Below, one piece after another: positions 1 through 7,216 of a stretch of DNA of 9,103 nt. Made by a program: the position numbers and the translations under genes. The DNA comes from Candidatus Omnitrophota bacterium (GTDB lineage: Bacteria > Omnitrophota > Gorgyraeia > Aquiviventales > Aquiviventaceae), in the NCBI GenBank assembly GCA_016180605.1, contig JACPAW010000112.1, forward strand, positions 1-9,103, written 5' to 3'. Position 1 is the stretch's first letter; each line of letters begins with the position of its first letter. A model generated the notes under the pieces. That model saw nothing but the letters and a program-made list of their open reading frames with translations, was not told the DNA's origin and made no database searches.

Positions 1-137
1 GCGAATGTCTGATACGACGCAGCGGCTTTGACCTGCGCCTTGTCGTCTGTTTGCGCGTGTACGTCGCGGACAACGCCTAATAGTCCAGCAAGCACAGCCC
101 CACCCATCGTGACACCCCATCCTGCGTTGTGTCTCAT
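1..137 (-). CDS. Secreted protein, N-terminal part only (cut by window edge)
   Basis: Only the first 45 codons are inside the window. They read as an N-terminal signal peptide: a short polar start (MRHNAGWG), a hydrophobic core of Gly, Ala, Leu and Val at about residues 9-23, and a plausible signal-peptidase I site after VHA (residue 28), followed by a polar mature start (QTDDKAQVKAAA). The ATG at 137 is supported by a GGAGGG Shine-Dalgarno seven bases upstream. The gene is last of four on this strand in the window; 13 bases separate it from the stop of the preceding membrane-protein gene, so it belongs to the same operon. The product is probably periplasmic or exported. The mature domain lies outside the window and no function can be given. 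Confidence 0.75.
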   Translation of the reverse strand, partial: MRHNAGWGVTMGGAVLAGLLGVVRDVHAQTDDKAQVKAAASYQTF

Positions 138-144
138 GCGCCTT

Positions 145-150
145 CCCTCC
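145..150 (-). promoter_or_regulatory. Ribosome binding site of the secreted-protein gene
   Basis: GGAGGG on the minus strand, seven bases before the ATG at 137 and directly after the TAG stop of the upstream gene. It fixes the start of the secreted protein and shows that the gene is initiated on its own signal within the operon. Confidence 0.75.
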
Positions 151-558
151 CTAGTGAGCAGTCGTCAACCCCTCAAACATCCGCTCCACAATCTGTCGCT
201 CTAGTTGAGTTGTGGCGGCATGATGTACGAGAGCCAGTATCGTTATGCCAGAGAGCAACAGCCCCAAGCGCAAGAATGATGGCAGATGGCGCGACCATGC
301 GATGACAGTTCCAAACACGCTACCCATGAACGCCCAGTACAGGGTGAGAGTTACGGCTTCCAGCCACGTGGGCCCATGCCACCAGACCACGACGAGCCAT
401 GTGGGCACGCTGGTTAATAGGTTGATGACGGACTGGATGGGTTCCGGCCGCTGAGGATACCCGTAGGTCAGCAGCACTATGAATAACACAAGCCCAAGGC
501 CAGCGGTCAGACCCCACATCGTCGGAGTCCGGTATCGTCTGAACCATCCGTTTTTCAT
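151..558 (-). CDS. Small integral membrane protein of unknown function (135 aa)
   Basis: Polytopic membrane protein with a basic N-terminus (KNGWFRRYR), which suggests a cytoplasmic N-end. Hydrophobic segments lie at about residues 13-33, 45-60, 66-88 and 94-112, followed by a polar tail. It is rich in Trp, especially in segments 2 and 3. The open frame extends far upstream, but the ATG at 558 is chosen because it overlaps the TGA of the preceding Cys-rich gene by one base (TGATG), with GGGAA five bases upstream; this is typical of translational coupling. The longer frame would run over the Cys-rich gene in another phase. No family is recognised. The context suggests a partner of the Cys-rich protein and of the first membrane protein in the operon, probably in the inner membrane. 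Confidence 0.75.
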   Translation of the reverse strand: MKNGWFRRYRTPTMWGLTAGLGLVLFIVLLTYGYPQRPEPIQSVINLLTSVPTWLVVVWWHGPTWLEAVTLTLYWAFMGSVFGTVIAWSRHLPSFLRLGLLLSGITILALVHHAATTQLERQIVERMFEGLTTAH

Positions 559-1154
559 CAATATTCCCATGAGACGAATAGGCATTCGCCCGCCAGCGGC
601 AAGAGCAGTTGGGTGAGTCCACTGGGTCGCTGTTGAAAGTCCTTGGCTAATAACTGCGCCACACACCGCGCGCAGCGTGGCTGCGTCATCCCATGAGGGC
701 GTTGAAAGCCCTGCGCAAGACCGTCCTTGAGATTGCGGAAAATGCTGGTGTCGACGGACTGAAACGCAGCACCCGCACCACAGGATGCGCAACTTGCGCC
801 CTGCTGTGGCAGCAGACCTTGAATGATGCTGACATCTGTTTGACTAAAACCAAAAGCGGGCATGTCGGATATGGCGTATGCCTGGTAGGCGTTGAAATTC
901 GCCAATGGCTGGGTGATCACCCCGTGCCCGCGAAAAGCGCTGAGCGCTTCCTGCAAGGAACTCCCCAAACAAGCGTTGCAGGTGAGGGTTGGCTTGGGGG
1001 CGGTCGGTTGGGGTTTTCGTTTGACGGGATTTTCCGGGTGGGCGATGTCTACCTCTACGCTGTGGAAAATATCGGCGGCGCGCAGGCACCGCGCGCAGCG
1101 CTGTCGGGGTAAGCCACGACTAAACGGCCACATCAACCATGAGGGAAAAGTCAA
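558..1154 (-). CDS. Cys-rich protein with two CxxC-35-CxxC modules (putative zinc ribbon)
   Basis: Protein of about 198 aa with four CxxC knuckles: C20/C23, C59/C62, C122/C125 and C161/C164. Knuckles 1-2 and 3-4 are each separated by exactly 35 residues. Similar residues follow matching knuckles (IFHSVEVDI against AFQSVDTSI after the first, LSAFRGHG against AKDFQQRPSG after the second), so the protein looks like an internal duplication of a metal-binding or redox module. No signal peptide is seen, which suggests a cytoplasmic protein that would bind zinc or an iron-sulfur centre; this is inference. The start is uncertain. The TTG at 1154 gives a four-base overlap with the upstream stop (TTGA) but has no Shine-Dalgarno. 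An in-frame ATG at 1133 would shorten the protein by seven residues and also lacks one. The family is not recognised. Confidence 0.7.
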   Translation of the reverse strand: MTFPSWLMWPFSRGLPRQRCARCLRAADIFHSVEVDIAHPENPVKRKPQPTAPKPTLTCNACLGSSLQEALSAFRGHGVITQPLANFNAYQAYAISDMPAFGFSQTDVSIIQGLLPQQGASCASCGAGAAFQSVDTSIFRNLKDGLAQGFQRPHGMTQPRCARCVAQLLAKDFQQRPSGLTQLLLPLAGECLFVSWEY

Positions 1155-1639
1155 CGCATCAGTAAGAATATGATCGGAGAAACGACAATATAGTACAGAA
1201 TACCCAGTTTTATCAAAGTAGCTATTTGCTGGGGTATTTCATATCCCGTCCCGGACTCTATCTGTCTGAGTTTGACGTAATCCTTGAACTTTTCGGAGGC
1301 CATGCGCCACAGAAGCGCATCCAGAAAAGCTCCGAATAGGAACCAGACACCGATCATGTTGATGATCCCCATCCAGATCAAGGTAGCGATGCTCTTCTCT
1401 GGAAAAAACCGTGAAAGGAACCCTACCAGAAGAAACGTCACCGCACACCCTCCTAGAATGAGTGCGATCAACCAAAGATCGTATAGCGCTCGATAATACC
1501 GGGGAAACGGCTGCTGCCTGACCTTATCTTGCGTCTGCGCGTCAAATGCCTGAAGCTTGAAGATCCTCTGGATTAAGGGAATGGCTTTCTTCGTCAGCAA
1601 AGGCACGAGTACGGCAATGAGGGAATAGTGGGAGCTCAT
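1151..1639 (-). CDS. Integral membrane protein of unknown function (162 aa)
   Basis: First gene of the minus-strand operon. Strong hydrophobic segments lie at about residues 55-78, 84-110 and 139-161, with a weaker N-terminal one at 5-15. Between them is a basic, Gln-rich stretch at 28-50 and a charged loop at 112-138. The C-terminus ends right after the last membrane segment (LLMR). The stop overlaps the start of the Cys-rich gene by four bases, so the two are translationally coupled. Two starts are possible. The ATG at 1639 gives a normal membrane-protein N-terminus but has no Shine-Dalgarno and follows a T-run. The ATG at 1678 adds 13 residues that are encoded by the terminator-like hairpin and also lacks a Shine-Dalgarno. 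I prefer 1639. No family is recognised. Confidence 0.7.
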   Translation of the reverse strand: MSSHYSLIAVLVPLLTKKAIPLIQRIFKLQAFDAQTQDKVRQQPFPRYYRALYDLWLIALILGGCAVTFLLVGFLSRFFPEKSIATLIWMGIINMIGVWFLFGAFLDALLWRMASEKFKDYVKLRQIESGTGYEIPQQIATLIKLGILYYIVVSPIIFLLMR

Positions 1640-1642
1640 AAC

Positions 1643-1676
1643 AAAAAAGCCAGACCTCGATGCAACGCGGTCTGGC
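1643..1676 (-). terminator. Intrinsic-terminator-like hairpin directly before the membrane operon
   Basis: On the minus strand, GCCAGACC and GGTCTGGC form a perfect 8-bp stem with a 12-base loop, followed at once by TTTTTTGTT and then the ATG at 1639. It has the form of a rho-independent terminator. It may end transcription of the gene at 1752-2183, 76 bases upstream. Because a promoter-like sequence lies between that gene and the hairpin, it could instead be an attenuator in the leader of the operon. Confidence 0.65.
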
Positions 1677-1708
1677 ATCCGCTAATCGGCTTGCCTAGCA
1701 TGTGTTCT

Positions 1709-1737
1709 GTTATACTCTTTCTCCAGCAAGACGGCAA
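1709..1737 (-). promoter_or_regulatory. Putative sigma70 promoter of the membrane operon
   Basis: On the minus strand, TTGCCG (1732-1737) and TATAAC (1709-1714) are separated by exactly 17 bases. Transcription would begin near 1702 and give a leader of about 60 bases that contains the terminator-like hairpin. No experimental support; read by eye. Confidence 0.5.
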
Positions 1738-1751
1738 GTGGAGTACTGTTT

Positions 1752-2183
1752 CTACTCTGTAATAGCGTCTGGGGCCAGCCAACTTCGAGCGGCCTCAATG
1801 AATTTCCATGGCACGCGGACTGCTACGATCTTTGGAGTTTCCACATTAAAAAAAGCGGTATCCATGCCGAAGAACCGTTGCCTTCTGATGTGACTGATAC
1901 TCTGCCATGGAATCAGTAACGGAGGGCTACCAAACGCAAACGGCCACAGGACTCCAAGGTAGAGTCCCTGCGGATTTCCCCCGACCGTAAGAGAACTTCC
2001 ATAGCCAACGATCCCAACCTCTCCTGACTGAAAGTGCCGCTTCCGGCCACTGAATCGACCGTTTTCGCTAAACTGCCTGGCCAGTGTAGACCAGTGACTG
2101 AGCTTTGATAACAAGAGTGAAGCACCGCACCAGAAACCAATAAATAACAGTGGAAAGAATTGCCAAGGAAAAGTGCTATCCAC
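1752..2183 (-). CDS. Membrane-anchored protein of unknown function (143 aa)
   Basis: One N-terminal hydrophobic segment (about residues 7-27) is followed by a soluble, aromatic- and Gly-rich domain of about 115 residues, so the protein is probably anchored in the inner membrane. Landmarks are W31-S-T-L-A-R-Q-F, a central YGSSLTVGG, QGLYLGVLW at about 72-80, and SPPLLIPWQSI at 86-96. This general pattern (QGLYL, then PPLxIPW) resembles uncharacterised bacterial proteins I have a memory of, but I cannot name a family or function. The start is the GTG at 2183, backed by a GAGG Shine-Dalgarno five bases upstream. The gene stands alone: 112 bases separate it from the operon start, with a terminator-like hairpin in the gap, and a gene-free stretch lies upstream. 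Confidence 0.7.
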   Translation of the reverse strand: MDSTFPWQFFPLLFIGFWCGASLLLSKLSHWSTLARQFSENGRFSGRKRHFQSGEVGIVGYGSSLTVGGNPQGLYLGVLWPFAFGSPPLLIPWQSISHIRRQRFFGMDTAFFNVETPKIVAVRVPWKFIEAARSWLAPDAITE

Positions 2184-2513
2184 AGCAGCCTCGTCTTATT
2201 ATTGTTAGAAAATGGCTGTCCTGAAGCCCCCCATAGCCTGAAAGCAAAAGCTGGGTGCTCACAGAGAAAGCACCCATCTGTCATTCTCGGTTCGGCAGCC
2301 CGGCAGTCTGCGTGAGATCCGCGGTTTTGCGGCCCCGCCTTACGGCGGGTGTGCCCTTGCCACATCTACTTAATTCTGCTTAACGAACACCAATTCTTGT
2401 CAAGTATGCCCGATGAGGCCTTCCGGGTCAAATCTTACAGGTGTTCCGAATGCTGGCGCTCCAGTGTCAATGGCTTGACGCGCTTGCCAGACAACCGTAA
2501 GCTAGCGTCTTCC
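2184..2513. other. Intergenic region between divergent genes, with two hairpins
   Basis: No credible gene in these 330 bases; the open frame that runs into the ABC-F gene from 2349 has no recognisable protein features. Two dyads are visible. TGGGTGCT/AGCACCCA (2252-2259 with 2269-2276, 9-base loop) is followed on the minus strand by a loosely T-rich tract and could be a weak terminator. CCCGCC/GGCGGG (2334-2339 with 2344-2349, loop TTAC) is GC-rich without a T-run. The right end carries the putative ABC-F promoter. No tRNA or riboswitch is recognised. Confidence 0.5.
2475..2503 (+). promoter_or_regulatory. Putative sigma70 promoter of the ABC-F gene
   Basis: TTGACG (2475-2480), 17 bases, TAAGCT (2498-2503). 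The start site would fall near 2510, only about four bases before the ATG at 2514, so the transcript would be essentially leaderless. This agrees with the lack of a clear Shine-Dalgarno before that ATG. Read by eye; a longer transcript from an upstream promoter is possible. Confidence 0.4.
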
Positions 2514-4298
2514 ATGTCTGCCATCCTCCAGCTTAAAGAGATCAACAAACGGTTCGGCCCGCGCGTCATCTTCGATAACGCCAGTGTCACGCTGGATTCT
2601 AAGAAGAAGACCGGCTTCATCGGCCGCAATGGCGCAGGCAAGTCCACGCTGTGCAAAATCATCATCGGCCAGGACACCGCCGACTCAGGCAAGGTCATTC
2701 AAAGCGCTGACCTGCGCTTAAGTTACCTGGAACAGCACGACCTGTTCACGCCCGAAGAAACCGTGCTGGATTTTCTGATGCGCCACACCGGCCAGGAAGC
2801 CTGGCGCTGCGGCAAGGTCGCCGGCAGGTTCCAGCTGAAGCATGACCTGCTCCACACCTGCGTCAAGAACCTCTCCGGCGGCTATCAGACCCGCGTCAAA
2901 CTCACATCCATGCTCCTGCGCGAGCCGAATTTCCTGATCCTGGATGAACCATCCAACTACTTAGACTTGAAGACACTCATCCTGCTGGAAGAGTTCTTGG
3001 AGGACTTCGACGGTGGATTTCTGATCGTCTCCCACGACCGCGAGTTTCTGAAGAAGACGTGTGACCACACGCTAGAGGCCGAAAGCGGCCGGCTCATGCT
3101 CTACCCCGGCACCGTCGAAGAGTACCTGACCTTCAAAGCCGAACAGCAGGCCCAAATCATCAGCTACAACCAAACAATCGAGAGCAAGCGCAGGCAGCTC
3201 CAGGCTTTCGTCGACCGCTTCCACGCCAAAGCGGCGAAGGCGGCTCAAGCACGCTCCAAGATGAAGCAGATCGAGAAGCTTAAGACGATCGACCTAGCCG
3301 AAGCGCAGTCTAATGTACAAATCAGGATCCCCGCCATCCAGCGCCGCCAGGGTCCGGCCTTCACCTGCGAAGACCTCGCCATCGGGTATCCGGAGAAACT
3401 CGTCGCCAAGGACATTCAGGTCGAAGTCGACCACGGTGCCCACGTGGCAGTGTTGGGCGATAACGGCCAGGGCAAGACCACGTTCCTGCGAACGCTCGCC
3501 GCAGATTTGGCCCCCAAGGGCGGCAAGTTCAAGTGGGGCTTTGGTTGCGAAATCGCCTACTACGCCCAACATGTGGTGGCCCGATTGAATCCGACGGACG
3601 ACGTCTTCACCCACTTGGAGCGCCACGCAGCCCATGCAGTCACCCGGCAGGAACTGCTGGCCATGGCAGGTTCGTTCCTCTTTAAGGATAACGATATCAA
3701 AAAGCCAGTCTCTGTGCTTAGTGGAGGCGAGTGTGCGCGTCTGTGCCTAGCTGGCCTATTGTTGATGAAGTACTCCGTGTTATTGTTGGATGAGCCCACG
3801 AACCACCTGGATTTTGAAACGGTTGAGGCGCTCGGCGCGGCCCTGCGACAGTTTCCCGGCACTGTGTTTTTCATCAGCCACGACCGGACGTTCGTGAACA
3901 TGGTGGCCACGCAGATCGTCGAAGTCAACAATGGCGCCGTCATCCATTATCCTGGCAGTTACGCGGATTACGTGTACCGACTGGAGAAGCAAATCCGGCA
4001 GGAGCTAGACGTAAAGGACGGGGGCCGTGCGGAATCAGTCCCAAAAGCCAATGGGCCGTCAGATTACCACTTGCGCAAACAACGCGAGTCCGCCAAGCGC
4101 AAGCTCGCTGGCCAGATTAAACGGTGTGAGGAACAACAGGCGGTCTACCGGAAGGAAAAAGACTCACTCGAAGCGGAGATGGCAGCCGATCCTGCCAAGT
4201 GGAACCGCGAACTCACCGATCGTTGCACCACGTTGGCAGCGCTCATTCAGGAAGAAGAACACCGCTGGATCGATCTCAACGAACAGATGGAACGATGA
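2514..4298 (+). CDS. ABC-F family ATPase (ribosome-associated, duplicated ATP-binding cassettes)
   Basis: 594-aa protein with two ABC cassettes and no membrane segment, the layout of ABC-F proteins (Uup, YbiT, YheS, EttA and relatives), which bind the ribosomal E-site region and modulate translation. Cassette 1: Walker A GRNGAGKST (37-45), Q-loop YLEQ (71-74), signature LSGGY (120-124), Walker B LILDEPSNYLD (141-151, catalytic E145), switch H174. A charged helical linker (about 205-258) matches the P-site tRNA interaction motif. Cassette 2: Walker A GDNGQGKTT (315-323), signature LSGGE (402-406), Walker B LLLDEPTNHLD (423-433, E427), switch H456. A C-terminal coiled coil (about 517-594) is present. 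Cassette 1 is compact and shows no EttA-type arm. The ATG at 2514 is chosen because homology begins there (SAILQLKEINKRFG). I cannot assign the subgroup. It faces the GH5 gene tail to tail, 46 bases apart, with no obvious terminator between. Confidence 0.93.
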   Translation: MSAILQLKEINKRFGPRVIFDNASVTLDSKKKTGFIGRNGAGKSTLCKIIIGQDTADSGKVIQSADLRLSYLEQHDLFTPEETVLDFLMRHTGQEAWRCGKVAGRFQLKHDLLHTCVKNLSGGYQTRVKLTSMLLREPNFLILDEPSNYLDLKTLILLEEFLEDFDGGFLIVSHDREFLKKTCDHTLEAESGRLMLYPGTVEEYLTFKAEQQAQIISYNQTIESKRRQLQAFVDRFHAKAAKAAQARSKMKQIEKLKTIDLAEAQSNVQIRIPAIQRRQGPAFTCEDLAIGYPEKLVAKDIQVEVDHGAHVAVLGDNGQGKTTFLRTLAADLAPKGGKFKWGFGCEIAYYAQHVVARLNPTDDVFTHLERHAAHAVTRQELLAMAGSFLFKDNDIKKPVSVLSGGECARLCLAGLLLMKYSVLLLDEPTNHLDFETVEALGAALRQFPGTVFFISHDRTFVNMVATQIVEVNNGAVIHYPGSYADYVYRLEKQIRQELDVKDGGRAESVPKANGPSDYHLRKQRESAKRKLAGQIKRCEEQQAVYRKEKDSLEAEMAADPAKWNRELTDRCTTLAALIQEEEHRWIDLNEQMER

Positions 4299-4344
4299 GG
4301 TAACAGTGCTCGGGTACACCGTTGCTCAGGCTAACCCCCTGGCT

Positions 4345-7203
4345 TTATGGCGTCTGACCTTCGGCGAACAGCTCGTGGATTTCCTCGAAGCGCAGCGCGC
4401 GCTTGTACACGCGGAACTCATCCAGCTCGCCTTCGAAACCATACCCGTATTGCGACCACGCGCCGACTTCCAGCGGCCGGCCAGCGGGCACGAAATCCGT
4501 AATCCGCTCCCACGAACCGCCCGTTCGGATGCTATTGCCAACCTGATCTGACCATAACTCCGGATAATGGGTCCCAAGAATCCAGCCCGAGCCGTCTCCG
4601 CCGAATTGCCACCAGGCGGCACTGGCTAACTTATAGTTGTTCCCCGGATTTAGTGTCTTGAACCAGAGCGATACCGTCAGGGCGCGCAGACCTGCCGTCG
4701 GATTCTTGAACGCCTGGAGATACGATCCTGGCGCTATCGAGACAGCACCCCCTTTGACCCCCTCGGTAATCCACGCAGGCGAACCGATGATTTGCGCGTC
4801 GTTGTGGTAGCCGCTTTGGTCTTTGACGATCTGCGAGATCGGTGGTTCCATCGGATAATAGACGAGCAGGCCTTCCTGGAGGCTTGAGCCCAGCCGCACG
4901 TTATCCACCTGCACATCGCCGGATGCCTGATAGCCGAAGAGTCCGATCAGCACCCGGTTGACCTGCTGTAGATTCTGAATAGCACCGGTATTCTGCCAAC
5001 CGGTCGCTTCGCTCTTCCAGGTCGCCGTCTTCAGCTTGAGCGCGATATGGTTCCAGCCCGCGTTGAGTGCTACCTCATTACTCTCGTACCACGTGCCCCA
5101 ACCCGCTCCGGTCGCCACCACTACCGACGATCTCAGGCCGGCCGTGGGGCTGTAGAGATCCAGGCTGAGTGTTTTCTCCGATGACCAGTTTTGATTCACG
5201 GGACCGAACTCCCAATAAGCCTTGCCATATCCTGAGGGGACGTAGCTTAGTTTGCAGGCCGCATGGCCTTGAATCGGAATGGATGTCTCCAGACCGACCG
5301 CAGTCGCATCGGACCACTCCGTCCGCGCGCTCATACCCTCTAAGGTCTCGCAGTCTTCCCACGGTGTTACGATGGGCCGCCGGCTTCGATTGGCCATGCC
5401 AGCGGAGAGCGACTTGATCACCTTGACGGTACCGGCATCTTCTGGATAGAGGACTTCATTGCCCTCTCCATCCAAGTGTGGGGTGCCGTCTGGCTGAATG
5501 CCGCTTAAGTACCAAAACCCGGCTCCGTCAACTAGCGTGTCCAAGATAATCTGGCGCCAGTCGGCATATACCTGGTCGCGCTTCTTCAACTGGGCCTCGG
5601 GTGATGGGCTCCAGCCATCCAAGGCCCTGATCGCGAACACATAATCATAGTACACAGGACCTGCATACGCGGATCCTGCCGTCTTAACCCGCATACCGAT
5701 CTTATGGACGTCGTGGCGGTTGGCCATGTCTTGGGTCCGCAAGGACACTTGGGTCCATTTGCCACGCGTCAACGGCACATCATCGCCGTCGCTCCAGCTC
5801 CAGTTGGAACCGGTCTGTGCGTAGAAATCGGCCCAGAGATCAGCCGGTGCCGCGTTCGGAATATAAACGTACCCGCTAATCCAATCGACCTTCGAGAAAT
5901 CGATCGTAAACGGTCCCTGGCGCGCACCGCCGCCATCGCCTGTGACCGGCATGAAGGTGCTGTTGGTGGTAAACTTCATCGCCCCTCTGCCACTGTAGGA
6001 AGGCGAGGCAACCCACACCGGGTTTCCGGCATACCCGACATCCCAATCCCGAACCCATCCTTCCGTCGTGGTCGCAAACGAATAGAGCAAATTCGGCCTA
6101 TAAGCGTGCCAGCCGTATTCGCCGAAGTACGCAGGTTTTCCCACCAGGTGGCGACAGTCCTCCACGTGCTCGCGGATCCAATCCTTGGCTTGTGCTTCCG
6201 TCAGCCCGTAGCCATCCGGATAAAGATGGAAGGAACAGGCGTCGATGTCGGCAATACGGTGATTGCGCAGGTAGTCGACTCCAAGTTTACAGTTGTACCG
6301 CCACTCATCTGCTCCGCGGGACGGATCGCAATACCAGCCTTCTTCACCGGTCGAGAGTAGATGCTTAGGATCTTGCTCCTTGATAAACGCGGCCATCTCG
6401 GTGATCCAGGCTTGCAAGGTCTGCCCCGATGGATCACTCTCCGCGCGCGGCTCATTGGCTAGCTCCCATAGCAGAATCGCAGGATCGTCCTTATATCGCA
6501 CTCCGGTATAAGTATTGACGCGATTAAGCACGTACTGGACGTACGCACGGTACCAGGCTTTGGTTGTAGGGTTCGTATAAAAGATGTCGTGGTAGCGCTG
6601 GTAGAGCACTTTCTCCGCATCGGAGCTAAGCGCATTGACGTTTATGTCGCGCAACCATGACTGCTGCAGGTCTTGTGGAATCTGACTCGCATCCGCGGTC
6701 CACAACCAGTTGACGTATTGGCGCATGCCCCCGAAGTTATCGTCCCATTGGTTGGCCAGCGGCAGGATCAGGCGAATGCCCAATTCGCCAGCGCGCGCGA
6801 TGATGTAATCCAGCTTGCGAAACGTCGGTTCATCGTAGACGCCAGCACCCTGCGCTGCCGGATTCCATCGCGTGCCCTTTCCCTGGAAACAGTAGCCATC
6901 CTTATCATCGCCGTCGCAGAAGGCAAAGAGCCGGATGGTGTTGAGGCCCATTGCCTTGGCGTCATTAAGCACTTCGTCGATCATCGACTCCGGCTTGAAC
7001 CACATATAGTAGTTGTTAGCCTCCGGCGAATGGTAGGTCGCACCTGCCTGCGTGAACCGGGTGCCGCTGCGACCGACGATGCTAAAAGTAGGATCGCTTG
7101 AGCCAGTCGGGTCAGCCGCGTAAACGGCTGCGGGCGTTAGGGCCAGTCCAATGAGAAGACAAAACACCGCATTCATCAAGCCAGATAGCAACGGGAATCG
7201 CAT
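4345..7203 (-). CDS. Secreted multidomain GH5 glycoside hydrolase, mannanase-like
   Basis: 952-aa exported enzyme. Residues 1-29 form a signal peptide with likely cleavage after VYA. Residues 38-370 and about 536-605 form a GH5 (beta/alpha)8 barrel. Strand 4 carries ELANEPR with acid/base E251; strand 6 carries SFHLYP (H326, Y328); strand 7 carries FGEYGW with nucleophile E362; strand 8 is GAGFWYLSG (561-569). The motifs resemble the endo-beta-1,4-mannanase branch (GH5_7), but the substrate is not proven. Between strands 7 and 8 lies a beta-sandwich insert of about 160 residues (about 375-535, ending in GPVYYDYVFAI). A second, similar carbohydrate-binding-type domain follows (about 612-772, ending in GDVQVDNVRLG), then a LamG-like domain (about 776-948: YYPMEPP, DQSGYHNDA, ELDEFRVYKRAL). 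That domain is rather short and lacks the usual WHHVA-type strand. The ATG at 7203 has AGGAGG seven bases upstream. It probably degrades or remodels extracellular mannan-type polysaccharide. Confidence 0.9.
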   Translation of the reverse strand: MRFPLLSGLMNAVFCLLIGLALTPAAVYAADPTGSSDPTFSIVGRSGTRFTQAGATYHSPEANNYYMWFKPESMIDEVLNDAKAMGLNTIRLFAFCDGDDKDGYCFQGKGTRWNPAAQGAGVYDEPTFRKLDYIIARAGELGIRLILPLANQWDDNFGGMRQYVNWLWTADASQIPQDLQQSWLRDINVNALSSDAEKVLYQRYHDIFYTNPTTKAWYRAYVQYVLNRVNTYTGVRYKDDPAILLWELANEPRAESDPSGQTLQAWITEMAAFIKEQDPKHLLSTGEEGWYCDPSRGADEWRYNCKLGVDYLRNHRIADIDACSFHLYPDGYGLTEAQAKDWIREHVEDCRHLVGKPAYFGEYGWHAYRPNLLYSFATTTEGWVRDWDVGYAGNPVWVASPSYSGRGAMKFTTNSTFMPVTGDGGGARQGPFTIDFSKVDWISGYVYIPNAAPADLWADFYAQTGSNWSWSDGDDVPLTRGKWTQVSLRTQDMANRHDVHKIGMRVKTAGSAYAGPVYYDYVFAIRALDGWSPSPEAQLKKRDQVYADWRQIILDTLVDGAGFWYLSGIQPDGTPHLDGEGNEVLYPEDAGTVKVIKSLSAGMANRSRRPIVTPWEDCETLEGMSARTEWSDATAVGLETSIPIQGHAACKLSYVPSGYGKAYWEFGPVNQNWSSEKTLSLDLYSPTAGLRSSVVVATGAGWGTWYESNEVALNAGWNHIALKLKTATWKSEATGWQNTGAIQNLQQVNRVLIGLFGYQASGDVQVDNVRLGSSLQEGLLVYYPMEPPISQIVKDQSGYHNDAQIIGSPAWITEGVKGGAVSIAPGSYLQAFKNPTAGLRALTVSLWFKTLNPGNNYKLASAAWWQFGGDGSGWILGTHYPELWSDQVGNSIRTGGSWERITDFVPAGRPLEVGAWSQYGYGFEGELDEFRVYKRALRFEEIHELFAEGQTP

Positions 7204-7210
7204 GAGCAGT

Positions 7211-7216
7211 CCTCCT
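7211..7216 (-). promoter_or_regulatory. Strong ribosome binding site of the GH5 gene
   Basis: AGGAGG on the minus strand, seven bases before the ATG at 7203. It decides the start: the frame stays open 20 codons further upstream, but only this ATG has a consensus site and directly begins a signal peptide. Confidence 0.9.

Noticed and set aside
693..1112. Plus-strand open frame of 139 codons opposite the Cys-rich gene
   Set aside because: The minus strand has coupled gene junctions on both sides and a regular CxxC pattern; the plus frame reads as its shadow.
2252..2349. Hairpins in the divergent intergenic region as an integron attC site or mobile-element end
   Set aside because: The consensus core sites (RYYYAAC and GTTRRRY) are not found in the right arrangement, and no integrase or transposase is nearby.
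2349..2513. N-terminal extension of the ABC-F frame by 55 residues
   Set aside because: The extension has no similarity to ABC-F proteins and lies over a GC-rich hairpin; family similarity begins at the ATG at 2514.
5704..6360. Long open frame on the plus strand (218 codons) inside the GH5 gene
   Set aside because: It lies entirely opposite the catalytic region of the GH5 gene, whose motifs are unmistakable, and its translation shows no domain or Shine-Dalgarno support.
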